From NCBI GenBank assembly GCA_017458585.1, contig JAFTAJ010000022.1, positions 1-64,000 of the forward strand: a stretch of 64,000 nucleotides of DNA, read 5' to 3'. The notes under the pieces are model-generated. The model did no database searches. It was given only the letters and a program-made list of their open reading frames with translations, and was not told the origin of the DNA. Origin of the DNA: Bacteroidaceae bacterium (lineage in GTDB: Bacteria; Bacteroidota; Bacteroidia; Bacteroidales; Bacteroidaceae). This document shows, in pieces, positions 44,167-51,881 of this stretch. Both the position numbers and the translations under genes were made by a program. The number at the start of each line of letters is the position of its first letter. Position 1 is the stretch's first letter.

Positions 44167-45483
44167 TCATTTCTTCCAGAACCAGCCTGCCCATGCTACT
44201 CCGATGGCAAACTCATTCTCGTTGTTGTATTTGCCTCCGCCGATGCGACGGTTGGTGTAGTCGGCCTTGACCACGAGATTGGGCAGCGCTCTCCAATTGG
44301 CCCCCACAATCCACATGCTTGTCTTGAGGCGTTGCTCGGCAGTGTTCATGCCGCTCACGCTCTGCTGCGGGTTGTAGTATTCGTATCGCGCAAAAGGAAT
44401 GATGGCTGGCACCCGCTTGTCGTTGGCTATGCTTTGGATGTTGAAGCCCAGTTCGCCTCCCCATGCTATGGCTCGGTGGGCAATCGGCACGACGCTGGAG
44501 TAGGGTTGGCTCTTGTATTTGTGGTTATTGGCGGCGCTGATAGCCTCTGAATTAGCGAGGCTGCCCCACAGCACATTGGCGCGAGCTTCCAGCCAGCGGT
44601 TCTTGTATTGGCCGTCAATATTGTAGATACGTACCGGCGCACGCTTGACATCGGCATAAGTGCTGAAGTTATGCTTCTTCTCGGCATTGTCAATGGTGTT
44701 GGCGCAGTAATAGAAGGCTGCCCCGAGCCGTAGTCCTTTCACACCTCTCCAATCTAGTCTTGCCACATAGGCGGGACTTGTGAAGTTGTCCTCCTCAAAC
44801 ACGCCCTGCTTGCCCCCTGCCACCCAAGTATTGCGGTTGAAGCCCTGGGCGTTAAGTCCTGTTGCCACCTGCAACTGATAGTCAAACGTAGCGGCCTTTC
44901 TGCCCAGTGTGCCGAAGAACTCGAGTCCAGTCTCGTGCCATGTGTTGGGAATAATGGTTGTCTCGCCCTCGGGGCGCACGGTGCCAAAGAAGTTGACGGG
45001 CTCATGATGGGCGTTGTTCTGTCCGACGGGCAATACGAAGTGCCCCGCTCTGATATTAAAGGCGCGATTGATGAGACGTGTGATATGGAATTGCTCCAAG
45101 GCCACCTCGCCACCTTTTTCTATCTCCGTTTCATACTCATCGTTTTCCTTGTTCTCCAGCTCGTATGCCGTGCCAGTGCCGCCGCTCTCGAATTCAATCT
45201 CGGCACCGAGAATCCATTTGCTGTTGAACTTATAGTCGCCAGCAACTACGAAGCGCGGAATGCTGATAGTGTTGCGGTGCTCTTTAGGATTGCCCTCGGG
45301 ATGGCCGTAGAAGCGGTTGGTGCCATAATTCTTGAATGCTGCTACCATTTCGCCGTAGCCCCCCACGCGCAGTTTGTTCCAGCCACCATATTGCAGGCTG
45401 TCTTGACTCTGTTGAGCCATGACGCCTGCAGTCAATAGCAAGGCGATGGCAAACGTGGTGGTTCTTAGTTTGTTCTTACTCAT
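44167..45483 (-). CDS. Outer membrane porin, first gene of the imelysin operon
   Basis: 438 residues; signal peptide MSKNKLRTTTFAIALLLTAGVMAQ. Beta-barrel pattern (YKFNSKWILGAEIEFESGG, FNIRAGHFVLPVGQNN) and C-terminal IGVAWAGWFWKK. It resembles OprO/OprP-like porins, though only distantly related to the porin at 40012. It starts the porin-imelysin-DHOR-porin-cytochrome-CcsA series and has its own promoter. The transported ligand is unknown. Confidence 0.78.
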   Translation of the reverse strand: MSKNKLRTTTFAIALLLTAGVMAQQSQDSLQYGGWNKLRVGGYGEMVAAFKNYGTNRFYGHPEGNPKEHRNTISIPRFVVAGDYKFNSKWILGAEIEFESGGTGTAYELENKENDEYETEIEKGGEVALEQFHITRLINRAFNIRAGHFVLPVGQNNAHHEPVNFFGTVRPEGETTIIPNTWHETGLEFFGTLGRKAATFDYQLQVATGLNAQGFNRNTWVAGGKQGVFEEDNFTSPAYVARLDWRGVKGLRLGAAFYYCANTIDNAEKKHNFSTYADVKRAPVRIYNIDGQYKNRWLEARANVLWGSLANSEAISAANNHKYKSQPYSSVVPIAHRAIAWGGELGFNIQSIANDKRVPAIIPFARYEYYNPQQSVSGMNTAEQRLKTSMWIVGANWRALPNLVVKADYTNRRIGGGKYNNENEFAIGVAWAGWFWKK

Positions 45484-45511
45484 GATTAGTGTTAACCTTT
45501 TTAATCCGCTG

Positions 45512-45543
45512 CAAAATTACAACCATATACTTAGTCGTGCAAT
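45512..45543 (-). promoter_or_regulatory. Promoter of the porin-imelysin operon
   Basis: Minus strand: ATTG (45540-45543), 20 bases, TAATTTTG (45512-45519). The -7 box is an exact match and lies about 30 bases before the porin start. Confidence 0.6.
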
Positions 45544-45561
45544 ACTTAAAAATAGCCAAAA

Positions 45562-45601
45562 AGAGTAGTCGGCTGGGTATTTTACCCTAACCGACTACTC
45601 T
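45562..45601 (-). terminator. Terminator of the feo operon
   Basis: An 11-bp perfect stem, AGAGTAGTCGG (45562-45572) with CCGACTACTCT (45591-45601), followed on the minus strand by TTTTGGCTATTTTT. It separates the feo genes from the porin-imelysin operon. Confidence 0.8.
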
Positions 45602-45640
45602 CTTTTAGTGTGCCTGTACCTATTTGTTGATGCAGCTTAC

Positions 45641-45814
45641 TTATTTATGGGTAGTGGTGCAACAGCACTTGCCATCGTTGGCAGGGCAGCTGCCGCAGCT
45701 GCCACAGTTGCAGCCGCGGTGGCGGCCACGCACCTGCCTCCAGATATGCCTTACTATTATAAAGGCTGTGGCTGCGATGACGAGATATACTATTGAAGAT
45801 TGAACATTGAACAT
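45641..45814 (-). CDS. FeoB-associated Cys-rich membrane protein
   Basis: 57 residues: one membrane helix (IVYLVIAATAFIIVRHIW) followed by a basic stretch and a cysteine cluster, CNCGSCGSCPANDGKCCC, characteristic of the small protein that follows feoB in many Bacteroidetes and Firmicutes. A role in ferrous iron transport is inferred from this association. The chosen ATG lies in an ATTGAAC/ATTGAAG tandem array, so the first residues (MFNVQSS) are repeat-derived; a longer frame reaches back into feoB but is repeat throughout. Confidence 0.75.
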   Translation of the reverse strand: MFNVQSSIVYLVIAATAFIIVRHIWRQVRGRHRGCNCGSCGSCPANDGKCCCTTTHK

Positions 45815-45857
45815 TGAAGATTGAAGATTGAAGATTGAACATTGAACATTGAAGATT
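45793..45857. repeat. Tandem repeat (ATTGAAC/ATTGAAG units) between feoAB and the Cys-rich gene
   Basis: About nine 7-base units. They fill the whole spacer and supply the start codon of the downstream Cys-rich protein. Confidence 0.9.
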
Positions 45858-45858
45858 G

Positions 45859-48183
45859 TTAGAAGTGTATTCCTATTTGGTACACGAGCATAGAGATCAG
45901 CCAGGCGAGGGCGGTGGTGTAGGCGGCGGTGAAGGCTGCCCATCGCCAGCGTCCGGACTCATGACGGATGGTGATGCAGGCTGGTATGCAGGGCATGTAG
46001 AGGAGCACGAAGATGAGGAAGGCGAGGGCGGGCAGTTGCGTCATGCCACTGGTGCGGATGTCGCCGTGGTAGAGCACCGACATGGTGCTGGCGACTATTT
46101 CCTTGGCTCCTACGCCGGTGAGGAGGGCGACGCCTTCCTTCCACTGAAGTCCGCAGGGGGCGATAACTGGCTCCACCATCTTGCCCATCTGGCCTATGTA
46201 GCTCTGCTCCATCTGTTGCTCGTCGCTGAGCTCGGCATGGTGGGGGAAGTAGCTGAGTGCCCACACGGCGATGCTAGCCACGAGGATGGTGGTGCCCATC
46301 TTCTTGAGGTATTGCTTGCCTTTCTCCCATGTGTGGCGCACGACGCTCTTAACGGAGGGTGTGCGGTAGGGCGGCAGCTCCATCACGAAGGGGCTGCTCT
46401 CGCCTTTCACCACGAATCGGCTGAACAGTTTGGCCATCAGTATGCTCATCACAATTCCGATAAGGTAGAGGCCAAAGAGCACCAGGGCGGCATGGGCAGG
46501 GAAGAACACACCTATTATAATAATATACACGGGCAGGCGCGCGGAGCACGACATGAGCGGCACGATGAGCATGGTGATCATGCGCGACTTGCGGTCCTCG
46601 ATGGTGCGTGTGGCCATGATGGCAGGGATATTGCATCCGAAGCCCATTATCATGGGTATGAACGACTTGCCATGCAGTCCCATGCGGTGCATTATCTTGT
46701 CCATGATAAAGGCGGCGCGTGCCATATAGCCGCTGTCCTCCATCCACGAGATGAAGGCGTAGAGTATCATGATGTTGGGCAGAAAGACAATCACTCCGCC
46801 CACTCCGCTGATGATACCATCAACGATGAGGTCGCGCAGCGGCCCCGAGCTCATCCATCGGGCTACGCCGTCGCCCAGCCACTGCACGCCGGCGTCGATC
46901 CAGTCCATGGGGTACTGCCCGATATTGAAGGTGCAAAAGAACATCAGATACATGAGCACGAGGAAGATAGGGTAGCCCCAAATGCGGTGGGTGACCACTG
47001 CGTCGATATGCTCAGTCATCTGGCGCTTGAAGTGATGCACTTTCTTAAAGGTCTCCTTCATCGCTCCCTGCACAAAGCCGTACTTCGCGTCAGTGATGGC
47101 CGACTCGCTGTCTTCGTGTATCTCGTCCTTGATTTCCCGCTGGCATTGGTTTCGTTCGCGGATGATATCGTCGGCATTGTCCAGCTGTCGGACGATGCCC
47201 TCCACCTGGCGGTCGTTCTCCAGCATCTTGATGGCGAGAAAACGGGCGGAGTAGTTTTGGTGAGGCTCGGGATTGATGCGGATAAGGTCTTCCACCCTCA
47301 GAATCTTCTCCTCCAGCAGCGCACCGTGGTTGACGTGGATATGGCGGGCGGTCTTCTGGCGTCCCTCGACGATTTCGATAATCTGGTGGAAGAGCTCGCT
47401 CACTCCTTCGCCCGTCCTGCCCACGGTGGGCACGATGGGCACGCCCAGCAGTGTGCCCAGTTGCTCAATGTCAAGCTTGTTGCCGCTCTGGCGCAGCTCG
47501 TCATACATATTGAGAGCCATAATCATGGGCACATCCATGTCAATCAGCTGGGTGGTGAGGTAGAGGTTGCGCTCCAGATTGCTGGCATCCACCACATTGA
47601 TGATGAGGTCGGGGTGTTGCTCGATGATATATTTCCTCACATACAGCTCCTCGGGCGTATAGGCCGACAGCGAGTAGGTGCCCGGCAGATCGACGATGTT
47701 GAAGCGGTAGCCCTCCTGCTCCAGATGGCCCACCTTGGCGTCAACGGTCACGCCGGAGTAGTTGCCCACGCGCTCGTGGGCACCGCCAGCCACGTTGAAG
47801 ATGCTCGTCTTGCCGCAGTTGGGATTGCCCACCAGCACCACTTGCAGCTCGTGGCTCATGGCCTCGACAAGCTGGAAGACATTGCTCTCACCGCCAATGG
47901 GGAGTGGGGATGGAGTCTGGTACTCTTGTATTCCCTCTTCAGGGGGAGAGGGGATCCGTTCTGCATTCACCACCTCTATCAGCTCCGCCTCCGCACGGCG
48001 CAGACTGACTTCATAGTCCATCACCTTGTATTTCACAGGGTCGTGGAGCGGAGCATTGAGCAGCACCTCTACGGTCTTGCCCTTGATAAAGCCCATCTCC
48101 ACGATGCGCTTGCGGAAACCGCCGTGGCCCATCACCTTCACGATGACGCCCTTTTCGCCTGTCTTGAGGTCTGCCAGTCTCAT
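45859..48183 (-). CDS. feoB: Ferrous iron transporter, FeoA-FeoB fusion
   Basis: 774 residues. Residues 1-73 form a FeoA SH3-like domain (LKTGEKGVIVKVMGHGGFRKRIVEMGFIKG). Residues about 112-280 are the FeoB GTPase: G1 GNPNCGKT (119-126), switch region NYSGVTVDAK, G3 DLPGTYSL, G4 NMYDE. A cytoplasmic helical region and about eight membrane helices follow, with gate-type motifs such as GFGCNIPAIMATRTIEDRKSR and LPVYIIIIG. It imports Fe(II) across the inner membrane. The linker between FeoA and FeoB (about 77-100, IPSPPEEGIQEYQTPSPLPI) is encoded by a G/C-rich repeat. It is divergent from a hemerythrin-LuxR regulator. Confidence 0.96.
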   Translation of the reverse strand: MRLADLKTGEKGVIVKVMGHGGFRKRIVEMGFIKGKTVEVLLNAPLHDPVKYKVMDYEVSLRRAEAELIEVVNAERIPSPPEEGIQEYQTPSPLPIGGESNVFQLVEAMSHELQVVLVGNPNCGKTSIFNVAGGAHERVGNYSGVTVDAKVGHLEQEGYRFNIVDLPGTYSLSAYTPEELYVRKYIIEQHPDLIINVVDASNLERNLYLTTQLIDMDVPMIMALNMYDELRQSGNKLDIEQLGTLLGVPIVPTVGRTGEGVSELFHQIIEIVEGRQKTARHIHVNHGALLEEKILRVEDLIRINPEPHQNYSARFLAIKMLENDRQVEGIVRQLDNADDIIRERNQCQREIKDEIHEDSESAITDAKYGFVQGAMKETFKKVHHFKRQMTEHIDAVVTHRIWGYPIFLVLMYLMFFCTFNIGQYPMDWIDAGVQWLGDGVARWMSSGPLRDLIVDGIISGVGGVIVFLPNIMILYAFISWMEDSGYMARAAFIMDKIMHRMGLHGKSFIPMIMGFGCNIPAIMATRTIEDRKSRMITMLIVPLMSCSARLPVYIIIIGVFFPAHAALVLFGLYLIGIVMSILMAKLFSRFVVKGESSPFVMELPPYRTPSVKSVVRHTWEKGKQYLKKMGTTILVASIAVWALSYFPHHAELSDEQQMEQSYIGQMGKMVEPVIAPCGLQWKEGVALLTGVGAKEIVASTMSVLYHGDIRTSGMTQLPALAFLIFVLLYMPCIPACITIRHESGRWRWAAFTAAYTTALAWLISMLVYQIGIHF
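47884..47958. repeat. G/C-rich repeat inside feoAB
   Basis: Contains AATGGGGAGTGGGGATGG and CCCTCTTCAGGGGGAGAGGGG, similar in base pattern to the palindromic elements elsewhere. It encodes the Pro/Glu/Gly-rich linker between FeoA and FeoB. Confidence 0.6.
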
Positions 48184-48203
48184 ACCATATACTAATTACG
48201 GTG

Positions 48204-48235
48204 CAAAATTACACCATTTTCCTCACGCGACCAAT
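48204..48235 (-). promoter_or_regulatory. Promoter of feoAB
   Basis: Minus strand: ATTG (48232-48235), 20 bases, TAATTTTG (48204-48211), with the start codon about 20 bases downstream. Confidence 0.6.
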
Positions 48236-48311
48236 ACCCAATAGTTAGTATTTCGCACTCCCAACAGAGTAAATTTGTATTAAAATGACCCTTTTATCGC
48301 GAAAAAAACTA

Positions 48312-48345
48312 TAACTTCGCAGTGCAAACGACCAAACGACCAAAA
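48312..48345 (+). promoter_or_regulatory. -7 box and repeat-filled leader of the hemerythrin-LuxR gene
   Basis: TAACTTCG (48312-48319) differs from TAnnTTTG by one base. The leader that follows is made of two ACGACCAA units ending in CAAAAC just before the ATG at 48347. Confidence 0.45.
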
Positions 48346-48346
48346 C

Positions 48347-49348
48347 ATGTACGGCCATTACAAGAAAACCGATAAACTGAGCCTAGTGCTCGCCAACGAC
48401 TATCGCCTGTTGCAGGTGATGAGCCGGTTTGGCATAGCACTTGGCTTCGGCGAGAAAACCATAGACGAGGTGTGCAGGCAGTGCGGGGCGGACACTGCCA
48501 CCTTTCTCACCATCATCAATTATGTGAAGGACGGCGCGGCAAACTACCCCCAGAGCGTGGAGGACGTGGACGTGGCTTCGGTGCTCGCCTATCTGCAGCG
48601 CACCCACCACTATTTCCTCGATTATCTCTTCCCCCACATACGATGGCACCTGCTCAACGCCATCGACTGCTCCGTAAAGAACGAGATAGCCTTCCTCGTG
48701 CTCAAGTTTTTCGACGAGTATGTGGAGGAGGTGCGCAAGCACATGGAGTATGAGGAGACCACCGTGTTCACGTATGTGCGTCGCTTGGTGGAAGGAGAGC
48801 CTATGCCAGCCGACAGAGGCTATCTACTCTCGCGCCATAACGAGGACATAAACAGCAAGTTACGCGAACTTAAAAAACTATTCATTCAGTACTACCCCCA
48901 GACCGAGAACAACGAACGGCTCAACGCCGTCATCATATCCATCTACCAGGCGGAGGAGGATCTGACCATCCACTGCTGCGTGGAGGACAACATCTTCGCG
49001 CCCGCCGTCCATCGGCTGGAAAAGAATGAAAAAATCTCGTCAATGGTCAATTCTCAATCTTCAACCTTCAATCTTTCTGCCCCTAAGTTAGGGGAAGTCC
49101 CCGTAAGGGGGATGGGGTGTGTCAATGGTCAATGGTCAATCCTTTCCGCCCGCGAGAAAGAGATAGTGACCTGCGTGGCAAAGGGTCTGTCTAACAAAGA
49201 GATAGCCGACCGCCTGTGTCTGTCGGTCAACACCGTCACCACCCATCGCCGCAACATAGCGCGGAAGCTCGACATCCACTCACCTGCGGGCATCACCATC
49301 TACGCTATCGTCAACAAGCTCGTTTCTATCGGCGAGGTAAATATTTGA
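48347..49348 (+). CDS. Hemerythrin-domain LuxR-type transcription regulator
   Basis: 333 residues. The N-terminus (about 15-60; GFGEKTIDEVCRQCGADTATFL) resembles the ScdA/RIC N-domain. Residues about 75-215 form a hemerythrin-like bundle with His/Glu candidates in RTHHYFLDYLFPHIRWHL, FFDEYVEEVRKHMEYEE, LLSRHNED and IHCCVEDNIFAPAVH. The C-terminus is a LuxR helix-turn-helix (LSAREKEIVTCVAKGLSNKE, LSVNTVTTHRRNIARKL). It should sense O2, NO or iron through a di-iron site and control transcription; divergence from feoAB suggests that as a target (inference). The 40-residue linker before the HTH is encoded by tandem and palindromic repeats. Confidence 0.82.
   Translation: MYGHYKKTDKLSLVLANDYRLLQVMSRFGIALGFGEKTIDEVCRQCGADTATFLTIINYVKDGAANYPQSVEDVDVASVLAYLQRTHHYFLDYLFPHIRWHLLNAIDCSVKNEIAFLVLKFFDEYVEEVRKHMEYEETTVFTYVRRLVEGEPMPADRGYLLSRHNEDINSKLRELKKLFIQYYPQTENNERLNAVIISIYQAEEDLTIHCCVEDNIFAPAVHRLEKNEKISSMVNSQSSTFNLSAPKLGEVPVRGMGCVNGQWSILSAREKEIVTCVAKGLSNKEIADRLCLSVNTVTTHRRNIARKLDIHSPAGITIYAIVNKLVSIGEVNI
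49036..49141. repeat. Composite repeat in the regulator gene, including palindromic copy 2
   Basis: TCAATGG/TCAATCT units (49039-49073), a near-identical copy of the 15918 palindromic element (49080-49122; one mismatch in 53 with flanks), then more TCAATGG units (49122-49141). All of it is translated as the linker before the HTH. Confidence 0.88.
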
Positions 49349-49367
49349 TAGCGCCTGCCGGGCCTTA

Positions 49368-49412
49368 TGCACTCCTAATTCCTCACTCCTCACTCCTAAC
49401 TCCTCACTCTAA
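49368..49412. repeat. Tandem repeat (CTCACTCC/CTAACTCC units)
   Basis: Five imperfect 8-base units between the convergent ends of the regulator and the transglutaminase-like gene. Confidence 0.75.
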
Positions 49413-51410
49413 AGGCTCCTGCCAGAAGTACCGGTCATTGGAGGTGACATACTTGCTTCCATACTTGTACTCAGTTCCGGATGGAATGAGCGCAACGGAG
49501 TCATGAGTCTTATGGCCGCTCTCCGCTTCGGTACGGCTGTTCAGATGGCAGGCGAGGGTGTAGAGATTCTTGGCCATATAATTCTCAAGGTAGTCCTCCT
49601 TGGTTTGTTTGTTTTCGTTGTTCCAATTGGCATCCTCGTTGAGTATGAGGGGCTTGCCGTTGATGAGGCGTTCCCTCACCTCGCCATGATGCAGGAGGAG
49701 TCCGTTTTCGTCAGTGATGTACGCGGCAAAGGAGGGGTCCATCCACACCCATTTGCCCAGCTGGCGGCTCCACACCATCACGGTCACATGGCAGTCGCCG
49801 TCTTTTTTCCATTTGGAGGCGCAGGTCAGGAAGCGCGCCGGCATGCCGAGAGCCAGATAGCAGTCGGTAAGCATCATGGCCAGGAAGCGGCAGTTGTATG
49901 GGCGGTTCTCCTGCATGGCGAGTTTGTAGAGGTCCCATGCGTTGTAGTCGCACTGGGGCCATTGGGAGCTGCCGTCGTGCCTGATGGTGTTGTGCAGCCA
50001 ATACATCACGTTCTTTATGCGCGATATCTCATCGCCCTCACCGGCAATGCTGTCGAGGTGGAGTGAGTCGCGCACAATCTTGAGTTTGGGATTGTCGAAC
50101 TCGTAGCTGAAGGCGGGCAGGGTGTCTGCCTCATGCACGTAGGCGGGGGCATCGCGCAGGGTCTGGATGAAGTCGGCATTGCGGCGGGCCTGCTCCACGA
50201 TGGTCTTAAATTCCGCATCGTCGCTGAGCCATTTGAATTCCTTGCCTGTCAGTTCCTCATAAGCCCGGGGAGACTCATCCTCAAAGACCTCCTTGCGGTA
50301 TCTGCTTATCGCAGCGTTGCGGTCGTGCACCAGAATCTGGGCGGAGGTCAGTGAGTTTTCCATAATATGAAGCCCAAACCTGTCAACAGCGTCGTCAAAC
50401 ACCTTGGCCTCACGCGCTATGTCATCAATCACGGGGTGGTATTTCGCTATGTCATCGTCGCTCTCCACGCCTGTCTCGGCAATATATTCCTTTTTGTTGC
50501 TGTGGAACACGGGACCCTTCAGCGTGTAGCCTTGAAAGACCTGACTCTTCGGATCGCCGAAGTAGGTGGAGCACACGGCTTTCTCAAAGATTACGTCCCT
50601 CAGCTTGGGGCAGTCGAGGAGCCATTTGTCGCCACCGGTGCTGACCACATAGCCACGGAACACAATCTTCTCCAGATTGGGGCAGTTGCAGAAAGTCTGC
50701 CACCCGTCTATGTGCCCCAGTATGCCGTCAACAATGATTTCGCGCAGGTTTGCGCAGTTGCTGATGCTGGGGCCTGCGGCTATGTAGCCCACCTTGTGCA
50801 TGTTGATGGCTTGCAGCTCGGGGCATTGGCTTATGGCATTGCTGCGAAGGCTGGTGAGAAACTGCGGAAAGACTATCTCCTTCAGTCTGGGGCAGTCGGA
50901 GAATGTATGAGAGGCTACCATAGTCCTCTCGGCCAGCACCACGCGCTCCACCGTGCTGCGGTGGAACACGCCGTCATGGAGATGCGGCACACTGTCGGGC
51001 ATCACCACCTCGCCCACATTGCAGTACTCAAAGGCATACGAGGGAAACAGCCATGCCAGACCGATGCTGTTTCCGCGCCTATACTGGCCGCCGCCGGTAG
51101 CCATCTTCACTCGTTTCATGTCCAGTCTCTCTAACCGCTGTTTGCGCACAATGGGATTGCTCTCGTCGGTAAGGCTGTCTGCAACGCCCATCAGCGTGCG
51201 AAGGAAGCGTAGGTCCTTGCCGTTGATAGTGCCGCTGAGTGACAAGGCGCCCATCTTGTCGATTTCTTTTTGCGTCAGCAGTTTGGCCAAGGTGCCAGGC
51301 TTGCTTACGGTTACGTTCACTTGTTTCACTTTAGCCTCCGCCTGTATGGCGCAGAGGCTGACGGCCATCGCTATTGCGCAGGTCACCAAACGAAAACTCT
51401 TTCTTCTCAT
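49404..51410 (-). CDS. Secreted protein with leucine-rich-like repeats and transglutaminase-like domain
   Basis: 668 residues from MRRKSFRLVTCAIAMAVSLCAIQAEA (signal peptide); a longer frame to 51476 lacks a sensible signal. Residues about 100-320 contain BspA-like leucine-rich repeats (FSDCPRLKEIVFPQFLTSLR, CPNLEKIVFRGYVV). The C-terminal part holds a transglutaminase-like core with the expected triad: Cys in NRPYNCRFLAMML, His in DCHVTVMVW, Asp in VWMDPSFAA. Such proteins may be peptidases or crosslinkers, or only binding scaffolds. It is monocistronic, with a long upstream gap. Confidence 0.75.
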   Translation of the reverse strand: MRRKSFRLVTCAIAMAVSLCAIQAEAKVKQVNVTVSKPGTLAKLLTQKEIDKMGALSLSGTINGKDLRFLRTLMGVADSLTDESNPIVRKQRLERLDMKRVKMATGGGQYRRGNSIGLAWLFPSYAFEYCNVGEVVMPDSVPHLHDGVFHRSTVERVVLAERTMVASHTFSDCPRLKEIVFPQFLTSLRSNAISQCPELQAINMHKVGYIAAGPSISNCANLREIIVDGILGHIDGWQTFCNCPNLEKIVFRGYVVSTGGDKWLLDCPKLRDVIFEKAVCSTYFGDPKSQVFQGYTLKGPVFHSNKKEYIAETGVESDDDIAKYHPVIDDIAREAKVFDDAVDRFGLHIMENSLTSAQILVHDRNAAISRYRKEVFEDESPRAYEELTGKEFKWLSDDAEFKTIVEQARRNADFIQTLRDAPAYVHEADTLPAFSYEFDNPKLKIVRDSLHLDSIAGEGDEISRIKNVMYWLHNTIRHDGSSQWPQCDYNAWDLYKLAMQENRPYNCRFLAMMLTDCYLALGMPARFLTCASKWKKDGDCHVTVMVWSRQLGKWVWMDPSFAAYITDENGLLLHHGEVRERLINGKPLILNEDANWNNENKQTKEDYLENYMAKNLYTLACHLNSRTEAESGHKTHDSVALIPSGTEYKYGSKYVTSNDRYFWQEPLE

Positions 51411-51785
51411 ATTGTCTGCATTGTTATTAGTTATACTTCTATATACTAATACACGCAATGATAGGGAAAATTTCACGAAATCGCGTTAAATAATGTTAAA
51501 ACAGTCATTTTCCATAGAAATCCCCATATAAAACCGGCAAAAACCGTACGTGAAAATATAAACTTCGTTCTCATTTTATTAAAGCCTGAGGTGCTTTCAT
51601 TTTGTTCCCGATTCAAATTTGGCTTAATCGGGATTAAAATTAATTTTAATCGGGAACAAAATTGCGCGAGAACGCTGTTTAATTTTTTCTGCTCGGCTTT
51701 TGATGTTTTCTCTGCGCAATTTGTTTTTTTCTTCGCGCGCGTAAATTAAATAAGGTAAGGCTTTTCAGCAAGGCGGTGGGGATGA

Positions 51786-51805
51786 CATACCATTAGTGTG
51801 GTATG
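51786..51805 (+). promoter_or_regulatory. Operator-like dyad upstream of the sulfhydrylase promoter
   Basis: CATACCA, 6 bases, TGGTATG: a 7-bp inverted repeat located 45 bases upstream of the -7 box. A further TGGTAT half-site lies at about 51823. It could bind a regulator of sulfur amino acid genes. Confidence 0.4.
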
Positions 51806-51825
51806 CAATTTGCCGCGCATGTGGT

Positions 51826-51857
51826 ATTGTGGGGGCGGAAAAGTCGCCGTACCTTTG
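51826..51857 (+). promoter_or_regulatory. Promoter of the O-acetylhomoserine sulfhydrylase gene
   Basis: ATTG (51826-51829), 20 bases, TACCTTTG (51850-51857); the start codon is at 51882. Confidence 0.65.
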
Positions 51858-51881
51858 CATTGAATTTAAAACAATACTGCT

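Larger units (their letters stand above)
51411..51881. other. Divergent intergenic region with palindromes
   Basis: About 470 A/T-rich bases. It contains a perfect 14-bp inverted repeat, TTTTGTTCCCGATT (51600-51613) with AATCGGGAACAAAA (51648-51661). Between the arms lies a second AATCGGG and a 14-base palindrome TAAAATTAATTTTA. A second dyad, CATACCA-N6-TGGTATG, is at 51786-51805. No gene seen. Confidence 0.7.

Noticed and set aside
45856-48195. A 779-codon open frame on the plus strand opposite feoAB
   Set aside because: It is the exact antisense of a clearly conserved FeoA-FeoB gene; its translation is His/Ala/Val-rich without recognisable motifs and is explained by the G/C-rich codon bias of the real gene.
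51700-51881. A riboswitch (SAM type) upstream of the sulfhydrylase gene
   Set aside because: The -7 box at 51850 leaves only about 25 bases of leader, too short for a riboswitch, and no SAM-I or SAM-II signature was seen.
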